Shown one piece after another: positions 38,590 through 47,448 of a DNA stretch of 64,000 nucleotides. This stretch comes from DASQDN01 sp963844855 (GTDB taxonomy: Bacteria > Acidobacteriota > Terriglobia > Bryobacterales > Bryobacteraceae): assembly GCA_963844855.1 (NCBI GenBank), contig CAWJQP010000016.1, positions 1 to 64,000 of the forward strand, read 5' to 3'. The notes below the pieces were generated by a model. It had not been told where the DNA came from. It searched no databases and was given only the letters and a program-made list of their open reading frames with translations. Position numbers and translations under genes: made by a program. How positions within the stretch are numbered: the first letter of the stretch is position 1; each line of letters begins with the position of its first letter.

Positions 38590-38805
38590 TCAGTTCGGAT
38601 GGAACGAGCCTTCGATGCCTGAGCCGTTGCATACCGGGCAATCACACGGCTGTGTAAATGGCTGCACATCGCCATAGCCGTATGAGCAGCCCGTGTAGTT
38701 GCCGTCACCGATCGGGATTCCTCGACACCGCGGCGGTTGCGGTAGCGGCCGGATAATTCGGGGTTCGTCGTCAAAGTCTGGGAAGTCGTCCGAATCCGGT
38801 TTCAT
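38590..38805 (-). CDS. Small zinc-finger-like protein (71 aa)
   Basis: The sequence (MKPDSDDFPDFDDEPRIIRP, then GCSYGYGDVQPFTQPCDCPV and CNGSG) has an acidic Pro-rich start and a C-terminal CDCPVCNGSG knuckle like a single DnaJ-type zinc repeat. It lies with two other small genes of similar style downstream on the same strand. Function unknown. Confidence 0.5.
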   Translation of the reverse strand: MKPDSDDFPDFDDEPRIIRPLPQPPRCRGIPIGDGNYTGCSYGYGDVQPFTQPCDCPVCNGSGIEGSFHPN

Positions 38806-39042
38806 GGCTTATTCTCTACTGCCTTCCATGATTGCTCGTGAACGCCCAGACCGCAGCTAAGCGAACTTCGGCCCACGGGGCGGCCGCGGCGGCTTTTCGA
38901 ACTTCACGGTTGAAGCGGGTCAGCGCTTTCGCAGCTTGTCGCTTTCCGGCGGAATCGCCACACCGCCGGGACCAGCTCGCCAATTGTCCTGTGGCTGATC
39001 CTTGGGGTCGGGATGCTGTCGATGAATGGCCATTAGAAATGC

Positions 39043-39318
39043 CTACGTTTCGCTCGTTTCTTGTCGGGGAAGGAACTTTTTGGTTGCCTCCGACGGCGTG
39101 TATATCTCGCCATCAATTAGCATCCGGCCGGTATAGGCTCCACCAGGCGCCGCGAACTCCCACGCGATCTGGTGGCCTTTCCTCGCCAGCTTCGCCCATT
39201 TCGAGGCTTTATCCGGATTCTGCTCAAGCCAGAACCTGCCTTCCTGGTCCGTGAATGATCGCAGCTTAGAGTGGCCCAGCCGGTCGGTCCAAGTTTTCAT
39301 GTTGCTCAGCTCAGGCAT
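39043..39318 (-). CDS. Hypothetical protein (91 aa)
   Basis: The likely start is the Met of MPELSNMKTWTDRLGHSKLR (39318); the frame is open to 39357. Aromatic-rich stretches (FTDQEGRFWLEQNPDKASKW, EFAAPGGAYTGRMLIDGEIY) suggest a folded domain. No family was recognised. It directly follows the Cys-rich gene remnant at 39345-39565 and may share its message. Confidence 0.5.
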   Translation of the reverse strand: MPELSNMKTWTDRLGHSKLRSFTDQEGRFWLEQNPDKASKWAKLARKGHQIAWEFAAPGGAYTGRMLIDGEIYTPSEATKKFLPRQETSET

Positions 39319-39344
39319 TCCTGCACTTCCCGTCTCGGTCGACG

Positions 39345-39565
39345 TTAGTGGCGCCAACCATCCTTATCGATGATCGTCTTGTAACCCTCCGGCATCTTCG
39401 GCGGATGCTCGCTGTCGCTCGGATTGCAGGTTAGGCATGGCATGCCAGCGCCGCCACAATGACAGGCATCCGCCCGATTGCTTGCTCCTCCCCACGGTTT
39501 ATCCGCATGGGCCTCACATACCCACAGCGCCCCGCGCATACGGCGCACTCCGATTCCTCGTTCAT
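39345..39565 (-). pseudogene. Conserved Cys-rich small protein, frameshifted
   Basis: An ATG at 39565 begins MNEESECAVC, but the family continuation (GALWVCEAHADKPWGGA, CHCGGAGMPCLTCNPSDSEH, PEGYKTIIDKDGWRH) is in the next frame from about 39545 to 39345. I recall this Cys-pattern protein, ending in DKDGWRH, as a common small protein of mobile and phage-like regions. It probably binds zinc. One shift near 39540 separates the two parts. Confidence 0.5.
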
Positions 39566-39754
39566 ATCAGCGCGTCCTCTTTACTGTTGTAGCCGAGCCG
39601 TGCTGCCGCAGGCATTTTGCGCTAAAGGGCAAGTTGAAAATCAATCTTGGCGGCCAGGGCAAGCGGCTGACGGAGTGGCAGGCTCGTCGCCGCTCAACTC
39701 TGTATGCAGAAAGGGGACCGTTGCAGATCCGCCTCAAATCATAGCGACACTGCA

Positions 39755-40185
39755 TTAGTGCTTGTCATAAGCAGATTGTTGTTTCGTTGTCGCCTCCTGC
39801 TCCCGCAATAGTTCTTCAAGCTCAGGCAGCGTCAATCCCCTACGCTCTTGCTTCTCCGGCTGCTTCGGCGCGGATCGAACCCGCACTCATGAACTCGCGA
39901 AGGTGTTTCGTCGCCGCGAGACGAGCGTAGTGTTCCGGTCCACCATAGATAATCTACCCTTCCTTCGTCATGTACTCGCGCTTGGCGTTGAGCGCTTGCT
40001 CGATCGTGCGGAGTATCGATAAAACAACGCCAGCATCTCGTCGCTTTCGTCGCTTACGAATTCGGCAACGAGTTGCCGGCACTCGGGCGAGTTAGCCTCG
40101 CGTAAAGCGAGGGTGCGGCTAATGCCTTCGGCGATCTCGGTTACTGTGGCGCCGGAGACGAGTGCCTTCTGGAGGACCGATTTGC
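39755..40185 (-). pseudogene. Degraded duplicate of the hypothetical gene at 41.6 kb
   Basis: The first part reads LQKALVSGATVTEIAEGISR and ANSPECRQLVAEFVSDESDE. Then, after a shift near 40010, come EQALNAKREYMTKEG, a stop, IIYGGPEHYARLAATKHLRE and finally LTLPELEELLREQE with a stop at 39755. The last 250 bases match 41606-41880. Shifts and a stop show it is dead. The product is unknown; its small, helical, charged form is compatible with a phage or mobile-element accessory protein. Confidence 0.6.
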
Positions 40186-40217
40186 TTCACCGATGTGATC
40201 GCAGAACAACCGAGCTG

Positions 40218-40613
40218 CTAACTACCCCACGCTCTGGCCCACGATGTCGCCTCGACAAAATTCTGAAATGCGACGACCTTGCCGTTGCGCATTCGATTGA
40301 CATGTACGAATGGAGCGTCCAGGGTTGCGCCGCTCGATGCTTTTCCGCGAAACCGCCCTACAACAACGATGTGCTCACCAGCGTCGATAAACTGCTCAGG
40401 CTCAGCACGAAAATCATCAAAGTTTTGGGGCACGGTTGCAAATACGTCATTTGCGACGCTTTGGGGTCCATGGAAGGTCCCAGCGGGCGAGCGTCCGCCA
40501 CCAGCCTCGATCCACTCGATCTGCGGGTCATATAAGGCAAGAACCGCAGAAATGTCCTTCCGATTGAACGCATCGTAAGCACTGCGAACTGTTTGTACGT
40601 CCTGCTGTGACAT
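40218..40613 (-). CDS. SnoaL/NTF2-like family protein (131 aa)
   Basis: The protein matches the SnoaL-like cone-barrel fold: VRSAYDAFNRKDISAVLALY, then DPQIEWIEAGGGRSPAGTFH and VVVGRFRGKASSGATLDAPF, and a VNRMRNGKVVAFQNFVEA end. Such proteins are ketosteroid-isomerase-like enzymes or binding proteins of unknown substrate. The length is normal, it is an intact single gene, and no operon partner is visible. Confidence 0.82.
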   Translation of the reverse strand: MSQQDVQTVRSAYDAFNRKDISAVLALYDPQIEWIEAGGGRSPAGTFHGPQSVANDVFATVPQNFDDFRAEPEQFIDAGEHIVVVGRFRGKASSGATLDAPFVHVNRMRNGKVVAFQNFVEATSWARAWGS

Positions 40614-40712
40614 AAACCCTCCCCTTGTATGCGGTTAACCAGATCTTCCAAGCGAACACATCTCAAGCGGCTCGGGATGCACCGAGACAGTACGAATCCG
40701 TCGATAGACCAT

Positions 40713-41563
40713 CTATCGTCCGCTTCGCCGGGACACCGGCTGGACCTTCTCCTCTCCATAGACATGCCACTGACCGCCAACTTGGCGCAATTCGAGCCGG
40801 TACGATCCAACAACATCACTAGCGACAGCATCGGATTCGATCCGAAACTCGGCAGCACTGAGCCACCACGCGAAGGCAACAGCCGAACATCATATATCTC
40901 AAACCGACGCACACCTGCAAGCCGGGATAACAGGCTCTGTTTAGACGCCCTGACGGTCTCCCTCGCGACGTTGGATGACGCGTTGAACCAGTCTAACGTG
41001 GGGCATACAGACTCATGTGAGATGGAAGATCGCCAGTAAGCAGAGTGTCGGCCCAACGGCGAATCAAGTCCCGAATGGGCTTCGTGGATGCGGGGATCTG
41101 AGGCTCGGGCATACGGCTAGTACGTTCTCCCGGATCGCCAACGCTTGATCCCGGCGGCTGGTAGTGAAGAAACCGTTCCGCAGCCGGTTCTCGCCTACGG
41201 TTCAACGCCACGTCAACTCCACCATCACCGACGCGCCGTTCGCCCGGATCCTTTACTGAGGGTTGTTCGGACGGGTCGGCACGAGACTTAGGGGAGACCG
41301 GCTTCACGCTTCGTGCACGCTCCTGCAATTTATCGGCGTCGATTGTCCGCTCCGGGCTGGTCTTCGAAGTTTGAGGTCGTTTTGCGGAAGAGACTGTCGG
41401 GCGCGCTGCCAAACACCGCCCGCTGCTGCAGGTCTTGCGCTTCCGTTTTGACCGATTCGGCTCGGTCGTTCTTACACGATGGCAGCACCAGAAGAGTAGG
41501 CACTTGCAATCCAATCACGACAAGCCAACGAGTTACGGGCCGATTAATACTTCGCGCCCTCAT
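40713..41563 (-). pseudogene. Lipoprotein-like gene with C-terminal NTF2/DUF4440 domain, multiply frameshifted
   Basis: Four pieces in changing frames line up: a membrane-anchor start (ATG 41563, RWLVVIGLQVPTLLVLPSC with a lipobox-like LPSC), a charged Pro-rich linker (KPVSPKSRADPSEQPSVKD), the NTF2 start (RRWADTLLTGDLPSHMSLYA), its middle (RFEIYDVRLLPSR) and its end (SAAEFRIESDAVASDVVGSY, LELRQVGGQWHVYGEEKV). At least three shifts occur (near 41340, 41000 and 40855). A surface-anchored protein with an NTF2-like domain is the likely ancestor. Confidence 0.6.
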
Positions 41564-41605
41564 GCAATGCTTCGTAGCAGGTTCAGGACCAACACGGCGG
41601 GGGAC

Positions 41606-42163
41606 TTACATTACGTTCAACTCTTGCTTCTTCGCTTCTTGCTCTCTCAGCAACTCCTCAAGCTCAGGCAGCGTCAATCTCCTACGCTCTTGCTTCTCCG
41701 GCTGCTTCGGCGCTGGTCGACCCGCACTCAAGAAATCGCGGAAGTGTTTTGTTGCCGCGAGACGAGCGTAGTGGTCCGGCCCGCCATGGATAATCTGCCC
41801 TTCCTTCGTCATGTACTCGCGCCTGGCGCTGAGCGCCGTGCTCGATCGCGCAAAGCGATCGGTAAAATAACGCTCACATCTCGTCGCGTTCGTCGCTTTA
41901 CGTGCGGGCCGTTCCGGCGCTGTGACCATGAGAAACGGGTCTGGTTGCTCGACGCGACAATCGCTCACGTAGTAGCCCACGCGATCACGGAATTCAAGCT
42001 CGATCGCGGTGATCGTGTGAACCACCGGCTTAGGACGGTTCGAGGCCAGCCACCGATGAGGCGCAATGTAGCCTTCACACGGGGTGGACTCCGTGCTCCT
42101 GCAACACCTTGCCCGGAGGTATTTTCCTTTGGTTGTTCTCGGTGACTTCTTCCTCGGCGGCAT
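41606..42163 (-). CDS. Hypothetical charged protein (up to 185 aa)
   Basis: The frame contains HTITAIELEFRDRVGYYVSD, SARREYMTKEGQIIHGGPDH, YARLAATKHFRDFLSAGRPA and a Lys/Glu-rich end (LTLPELEELLREQEAKKQEL). The first 30 codons overlap the AI-2E transporter gene in another frame, and no ATG is present between there and the well-formed part, so the start is uncertain and the 5' end may be lost. A degraded second copy lies at 39755-40185. Function unknown. Confidence 0.55.
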   Translation of the reverse strand: MPPRKKSPRTTKGKYLRARCCRSTESTPCEGYIAPHRWLASNRPKPVVHTITAIELEFRDRVGYYVSDCRVEQPDPFLMVTAPERPARKATNATRCERYFTDRFARSSTALSARREYMTKEGQIIHGGPDHYARLAATKHFRDFLSAGRPAPKQPEKQERRRLTLPELEELLREQEAKKQELNVM

Positions 42164-43208
42164 GACCCTCAGACGTGCGCATCCACCAGATGTCCAGTAG
42201 GGCGATCGTAATGGCGAGGATCAGCGGACCCAAGATAAGTCCCACGGGACCGAATAAGGTAATTCCTCCCAATATCGAAAAGAATGTCGGAACAGTGTGA
42301 AGCCTCAACTTGTCCCCGACCAGAAAAGGATAAAGCAGGTTGTCGATCATGCCGACCGCCAGCATGCCCCAGCCAACAAGGAACATTGCTTTAATCCAGC
42401 TACCAGTTAAGAGCAGGTACAGAGCAACTGGTCCCCATATCAGCACGGTTCCGAAGACTGGAACAAGAGCTGCGATAAAAGTCACGGCGCCCCAAAGAAC
42501 AGCACCGGGTACTCCGAGCGCGGCATACATGATTCCTGCCAGGAGAGATTGAACAAAAGCCACGGTCAGGGAACCATTCACGGTTGCCCGGATCGTACTC
42601 GAAAGCCTGGCAAAAAGGTGGTTTGCTTCGGTCTGCGAAAGCGGAACCAAATGGCAGAGGGAGTTCAAAGCGATTTTGCGGTCGCGGAATAGGAAGAACA
42701 ATACGAACAGAGTAATGACCAGCTGCGTGATCACTGTAACCGAACCCCTCAGAAAGCCGGTCGCTTGGCTCGCCAGCGCCTCTCCTACGCTTTGGAGCTG
42801 TGCCGCCAAATCGAGGTTTTGCTCGCTCCAAATCAGCATCGGGCCGAGAATCGGCTGACGTTCTACTGCTGCATGCCAGCCTGTCCATGCTCCGGAACGC
42901 AATTCATTTACGTTCTCGATGCCTTTTTGCACGATGTAGGTGCCGAGAAAGGCGGCCGGACCAAGTATGAGCAGAGTTATCAGCAGCACAGCCAGGAGGG
43001 CGGCCGATGTGTCGCTCTTAGCTCTGGCGCGGAGCCAGTTATATGGTCCTTGTGTTGCCACCGCTAGAGCGATAGCGAACGCGATGGCCGGAACAAAAGT
43101 TTCAATCAGGCGAAAACTGAGATAGAGAAATAAAAATGTTGAGGACGCCAGCGTGAACGTTAGGATACGCTCTCGAGTAAACCAGCCTTCTTCCCCTGAC
43201 CTTATCAT
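42075..43208 (-). CDS. AI-2E family transporter (PerM-like)
   Basis: The 377-aa permease has about eight hydrophobic segments. Family marks are the N-terminal helix pair (FVPAIAFAIALAVATQGPYN), FLFRDRKIALNSLCHLVPLS, VNGSLTVAFVQSLLAGIMYA, IPVFG-like ALVPVFGTVLIWGPVALYLL, and the C-terminal LHTVPTFFSILGGITLFGPV with GLILGPLI. Known members export autoinducer-2 or act as Na+/H+ antiporters; the substrate here is unknown. It is a single gene, with its 3' end overlapping a hypothetical frame. Confidence 0.9.
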   Translation of the reverse strand: MIRSGEEGWFTRERILTFTLASSTFLFLYLSFRLIETFVPAIAFAIALAVATQGPYNWLRARAKSDTSAALLAVLLITLLILGPAAFLGTYIVQKGIENVNELRSGAWTGWHAAVERQPILGPMLIWSEQNLDLAAQLQSVGEALASQATGFLRGSVTVITQLVITLFVLFFLFRDRKIALNSLCHLVPLSQTEANHLFARLSSTIRATVNGSLTVAFVQSLLAGIMYAALGVPGAVLWGAVTFIAALVPVFGTVLIWGPVALYLLLTGSWIKAMFLVGWGMLAVGMIDNLLYPFLVGDKLRLHTVPTFFSILGGITLFGPVGLILGPLILAITIALLDIWWMRTSEGHAAEEEVTENNQRKIPPGKVLQEHGVHPV

Positions 43209-43806
43209 TTCAGTGTGACGCTGGAATAGCTACTTTCATATCTTCGGCGCCTTTTCTCTTCCGGCGACTCGACGTTTCCAAGGCGCGCGAAGTGCTGCCT
43301 TGTTCAAACGACAAAGACTTGCCTAGCCGCCCCAAGAGTTAAAGCCACCAGGTCTGGATCTATGTAGTCGCTCGCACCGATACGCTGACTCCAGGCAGTA
43401 ATAAGCAGTGCAAGCGTTCACATCCCTCGTGACGCTAGGGAAGATTCGAAGCGGGAGAGAACACATACGGACCGATTCCACCCCCCCTCAAAAGTGTCAA
43501 ATAGTGTAACGCTCACTCTGTCCTTGCAATGACTTAGAAAGAAACAAATCAAACTGCAACAATAGCGATCTTCGGTACTTTTCACGTCACGCGTTTGAGC
43601 TGAAGGATTTCTCATGCGCCCGCCATATCATGTCTTTCGCTTGGCACAGGGAGGCGCGAAGTGTGCGCATGTGTTTTCGATAGCGGATGAGCGTTGAATC
43701 AGCCATCGCCAATCCACAGAAGCAGGCGTGCGCTGCGCAAAAAGTGAGCTCGCGCGCGTAGGACGCGAAATGCGCGCTGGAGATGAAAGAGCGCCGTTGT
43801 TGACTG
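43209..43806. other. Long gap without a recognised gene
   Basis: Only short frames without domains were found in this 598-base region between a leftward transporter gene and a rightward RHH-like gene. It contains a C-rich tract near 43482 but no clear terminator. Confidence 0.4.
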
Positions 43807-44124
43807 GTGAGGAGATCGGGAATTGGCGACTACAGCACAACCGGAATTGTCGTGCCGATTGGCTTTGTGATGACGAGTACCACCCGGCCTCCCTCGAAAC
43901 CTACGACCGCGATCAGCGTGCTGCTGACGTCCGATCAGATTGCCAAGCTCGACCAAGTCGCAATAGCGATCCGGCACAGGAACGGCCCAGCAATCAGTAG
44001 ATCTGCGATGATTCGCGCCATTATCAATCCGGTCCTTGCCTATCATCAGCACTGGTTGACTTGCGAATCCGAACAACAGCTGCGCCAGACCGTTACTAAC
44101 CAATTGATGCGAGGGAACCAATGA
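43807..44124 (+). CDS. Ribbon-helix-helix-like DNA-binding protein (105 aa)
   Basis: The GTG at 43807 or the ATG at about 43870 may start it. The core SVLLTSDQIAKLDQVAIAIR then RNGPAISRSAMIRAIINPVL matches the CopG/Arc ribbon-helix-helix pattern, with the beta strand SVLLT and helices A and B, followed by a C-terminal helix (CESEQQLRQTVTNQL). Such proteins are often antitoxins or plasmid regulators. No toxin gene is visible downstream. It is antisense to, and truncates, the lumazine-binding-like remnant. Confidence 0.6.
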   Translation: MRRSGIGDYSTTGIVVPIGFVMTSTTRPPSKPTTAISVLLTSDQIAKLDQVAIAIRHRNGPAISRSAMIRAIINPVLAYHQHWLTCESEQQLRQTVTNQLMRGNQ

Positions 44125-44149
44125 GGCTTCCCCGACCACCGCAATTGTC

Positions 44150-44424
44150 TGGTGGACAGCCACGCTCACAATCCGGCTCTGTATATCATTGGACGGGCCG
44201 TTGCCGTCCACCCAGTCAAAAAGCATTTGAATGGACCCGGCCAGCAGTTTGCCTTCGATGTAGCCGAAGAGGGTAGCGGCTTCGTGAAAAGCGGGTTTCA
44301 TCATCGCACTGCTCCCGGTGCGCACTCCCTCGTTATATCGGTTCATTACCTTAACGATGGCGTCGTAGTCCTGTACGTCTGACTGGCTAGCAGTCCCGCG
44401 CACCGCGATAGCTGAACTACTCAT
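44150..44424 (-). pseudogene. N-terminal fragment of a putative lumazine-binding/NTF2-like protein
   Basis: The first 85 residues (YDAIVKVMNRYNEGVRTGSS, AFHEAATLFGYIEGKLLAGS, SRIVSVAVHQTIAVVGEAS) match the start of Lumazine_bd_2/NTF2-like proteins of about 130 aa. After VGEASL the similarity stops abruptly, and the open frame runs on antisense to the RHH-like gene. The missing final strands indicate truncation by rearrangement. Confidence 0.6.
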
Positions 44425-44751
44425 TGTTGTTTAACCTATTTCTGCGTCCGTTGGGCGCACCTAAGTGCAGTTGAAATGCTGTTTCTCTGCTCAAAGGCCG
44501 CTGGGCTTCTTCAGGCTGCATGATTGTCTGACAGGCATGGTTTGAAGGAGACTAGGTATTAGCTTCGGACCACCGGCGCTTCCCTGCCTGTAGCACTCCA
44601 ACCGTCTTCCCCATTCTGTTTAAAGAACTGCTCCTCGTCTGCTTACGCTGCGCGACTATCTGTAACTGGTCGATGTGCCGTCTTTTCGTGTACGCCCCTT
44701 TTGTTCTGCGGCGCCACCCGACCCGGCCTGTCCCTTCCAGTACAATCGGCC

Positions 44752-46037
44752 ATGCACATTCCTCGCACGCTGAGCCGTCGTACTTTCTTGTCAGGCAGCG
44801 TCGCTGCTTTGCCGTTGGCCGCCGTCTCCTCGCGCTTAGAAACACTGAGCGAGTGGTTGCAAGCCGACGACAAGGCCCGAGCCTCCGCTTTGCAATCCTC
44901 CGTCGAGCGTATTCAGGTTGAAGACGTCACGATTCACGCGTGGGTTCAGGTGTTTCCTCAAAATCCGACGGGGGTTGGCGAACTCTCCGGCATTCCGTTC
45001 GGCGTGAAGGACGTGATTGAAACGCGAGGCTTGGCTACGGAGTTCGGATCGCCCGTCTACAAGGGCCGAACTGGGACCGCCGACGCCGCAATCGTCCGGC
45101 AGTTGCGCAGTCGAGGTGCGGTCCTGCTGGGCAAAACGCATACCGCTGCGTTTGCCATGCGCGACCCACCACCGACTCGAAACCCGCGCAATCCAAACCA
45201 CACGCCAGGCGGTAGCTCGAGTGGGTCGGCGGCTGCGGTCGCGGCGGGTATGGTCCCCTTCGCCATTGGCACTCAAACAATAGGTTCCACGCTAAAGCCC
45301 GCCTCCTATTGTGGGGTGACCGGATTTAAAACGAGCTTCGGGGCTTTTTCTCTGGACGGCGTGCTGCCCTATGCCAAAAGTTTGGACACACTCGGATTCT
45401 TTACCCATACGCCCGCAGACATGCTCCTTTTATGGAAGGCTCTGGGCCGCTCTGCGGCACGTCATAAGAACGTTGTGCTCGGCATACCGGACCCGATGCC
45501 GGAAGTCGAGCCAGAAATGTCGGCAGCACTTCGGAAGGCCCTACATTCGTTGCGCACTGCTGGGATCGACGTTCAGCCGATCAATATTTCAGCGATGCTG
45601 ACTGGCCTCATCGCTGCCCAACGTACCATTTCATACTATGAAGGTGCCCGCTTTCATGTGCAGAGGGTAAATCAATACGGCGACCGTCTGGGCCATCTTG
45701 CGAAACTCGTCCGCGAAGGGTTACAAATGTCGGCTGCGCAATATGACGCAGCGATGCGGTTCGTGGCCGACTTAGGGACCGCATTAAGAAGATCTATAAG
45801 GTGACGCCTGTCATCCTAGTACCCGCTGCAACGGGACCAGCCCCCTTCGGACTTGCATCCACTGGTGATTCAGGGATCAACGCGCCGTGGAGCGCGCTGG
45901 GTACGCCGGCCATCTCGATTCCGATGCCGGTCACGGATGGCTTGCCGCTCGGTCTGCAACTCACCGCCGCTCCAGGCGAGGATGCGCGACTATTGCAAAC
46001 GGCGGTTCAGGTGCATCGCCTTGTAAACCGCAATTAG
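44752..46037 (+). pseudogene. Tat-exported amidase, one frameshift near the 3' end
   Basis: The start at ATG 44752 gives a twin-arginine signal (SRRTFLSGSVAALPLAAVSS). Amidase-signature residues are present: Lys86 in IPFGVKDVIE, the Ser cluster in PGGSSSGSAAAVAAG, and the nucleophile Ser179 in TQTIGSTLKPASYCGVTGFK. The frame ends early at 45804 (ALRRSIR), but a second frame from about 45790 continues RIYKVTPVILVPAATGPAPF and GINAPWSALGTPAISIPMPV to 46037, the normal C-terminus. Adding one base near 45789 restores about 428 aa. Members hydrolyse amides; the substrate is unknown. Confidence 0.82.
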
Positions 46038-46233
46038 CCGAACGGCGACCTCTGTTGGTTTCGGCGAGACCCGATAACCTTGCAATCAAGAAAAGGCAGG
46101 GCATGCCAAAACAAACATTCCGCGATTCGGAGCGCCTCGCTATAACCCACTGGAGCGAACCACGTTCCTCCCGGAGCATCCCGGAAATGCAACCAAGCTA
46201 AACGGAGGTACATCACGGACTAACACGAGTTCA

Positions 46234-47313
46234 TCAACGAAGTGCCAAGAACTTACTTATTTCAGCATTTAGGAGTTGCGCATCCCTAGGGTTGCTTCCA
46301 CGACCCGCTGTATGTCCCCAAAGCGAAGGAATGGGCTTAAAGGTTACGCCTTGAATGAATGTCGCTTCATAGCGCCCGTCACCCACCGGAAAGTAAAGGT
46401 CCGTCTGCGAGGGCATGTAAAGAACGGGAACCTTGATCGACTTCAGCGCCCTTTCCACATCGCCATCAAACCCAGGTGTTGTGCCGACGTTATGTTGCTG
46501 CCATGTCCGGCATTGCAGAATGAGGTCGTTCACATCGGCGTCAAAGCGCGTCCGGAAGCTCTCAAGAGTCTGTGCGAAGGTAGTTCCAGGCGGACTCGAC
46601 GTGCGCCATAGTTCCTTCCGCCACCATTCCTGAGAATAGAGCCAACCCGCCCAGACTAACCCGAAAGCCGCGATTCCTTTTTCGGGGCGCGTCATGTAAT
46701 CGCCGCCGGCGAATACCGGGTCGGCCGTGATCGCGGCAATCTGTCCTTCCAACCTCACAAAACCGTGCGGATAACATTTGGCGGTGCCAGCGGTGGCAAC
46801 GATGCGGTCCGCGAAATTAGGGTGGCTCACTGCCCATTGAAACGCTTGCTCCGCGCCCATGGAGTAGCCGACAATCGCTCGCAAATGAAGGATTTTCAGT
46901 TCCTCTACTAAGAGGCGATGGACCGCATTGACGTTATCGCGGATTGTCATCACCGGAAAACGGGGGCCATGAAAAGGCTCCGGCGTGTTGCTCGGGGAGG
47001 AAGAACGGCCATTGCCGAACAGCTCGGTGGATACCAGAAACAGTTTATTGGGATCGAGTGCCTTACCCGGACCGATGAGCCATTCATAGCCGTGGTAGTT
47101 GGTTCTGTAGTACGAAGGCAAGAGAACCGCATTGTCTTTGGCTGCGTTGAGGTGTCCGTAAGTCCCGTAGACAACCAGCGCTTCCGGAAGCGTGACTCCG
47201 CTCTCGGTCTTGAAATTGCGGAGACGGAACTCATGCTGCTCGGACGGAGGACCCGGGGCCGACTGAGCAGTGAGTACCCGCAACCCCACGAACATGCAGA
47301 ACCAGGCACGCAT
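46234..47313 (-). CDS. Exported alpha/beta hydrolase, homoserine O-acetyltransferase (MetX)-like
   Basis: The 359-aa protein has a signal-like N-terminus (MRAWFCMFVGLRVLTAQSA), then the MetX pattern: VTLPEALVVYGTYGHLNAAK, LFLVSTELFGNGRSSSPSNT, VGYSMGAEQAFQWAV (nucleophile elbow GYSMG), and a late VPVLYMPSQTDLYFP acid turn and LWGHTAGRG (His). Cytoplasmic MetX acylates homoserine; the signal peptide and lack of other methionine genes suggest a hydrolase or acyltransferase of other use. It is a single gene. Confidence 0.82.
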   Translation of the reverse strand: MRAWFCMFVGLRVLTAQSAPGPPSEQHEFRLRNFKTESGVTLPEALVVYGTYGHLNAAKDNAVLLPSYYRTNYHGYEWLIGPGKALDPNKLFLVSTELFGNGRSSSPSNTPEPFHGPRFPVMTIRDNVNAVHRLLVEELKILHLRAIVGYSMGAEQAFQWAVSHPNFADRIVATAGTAKCYPHGFVRLEGQIAAITADPVFAGGDYMTRPEKGIAAFGLVWAGWLYSQEWWRKELWRTSSPPGTTFAQTLESFRTRFDADVNDLILQCRTWQQHNVGTTPGFDGDVERALKSIKVPVLYMPSQTDLYFPVGDGRYEATFIQGVTFKPIPSLWGHTAGRGSNPRDAQLLNAEISKFLALR

Positions 47314-47448
47314 AAATTGCCAGTTTACGTCCTGGAGAAAAGATCCTCTCTGTCCTCGTGTGCCGAACAGAGTTCCCCAATCTGTTCACGAATCGGCACG
47401 GATCCGAGCATCCTCAGTCACAGCCACCGGGTCCCGCTCTTGACGAGC

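Noticed and set aside
40358..41056. 232-aa leftward open frame
   Set aside because: Only its middle (VRRFEIYDVRLLPSR) is real coding, as part of the NTF2-like pseudogene; the rest is antisense or out of frame with the SnoaL-like gene.
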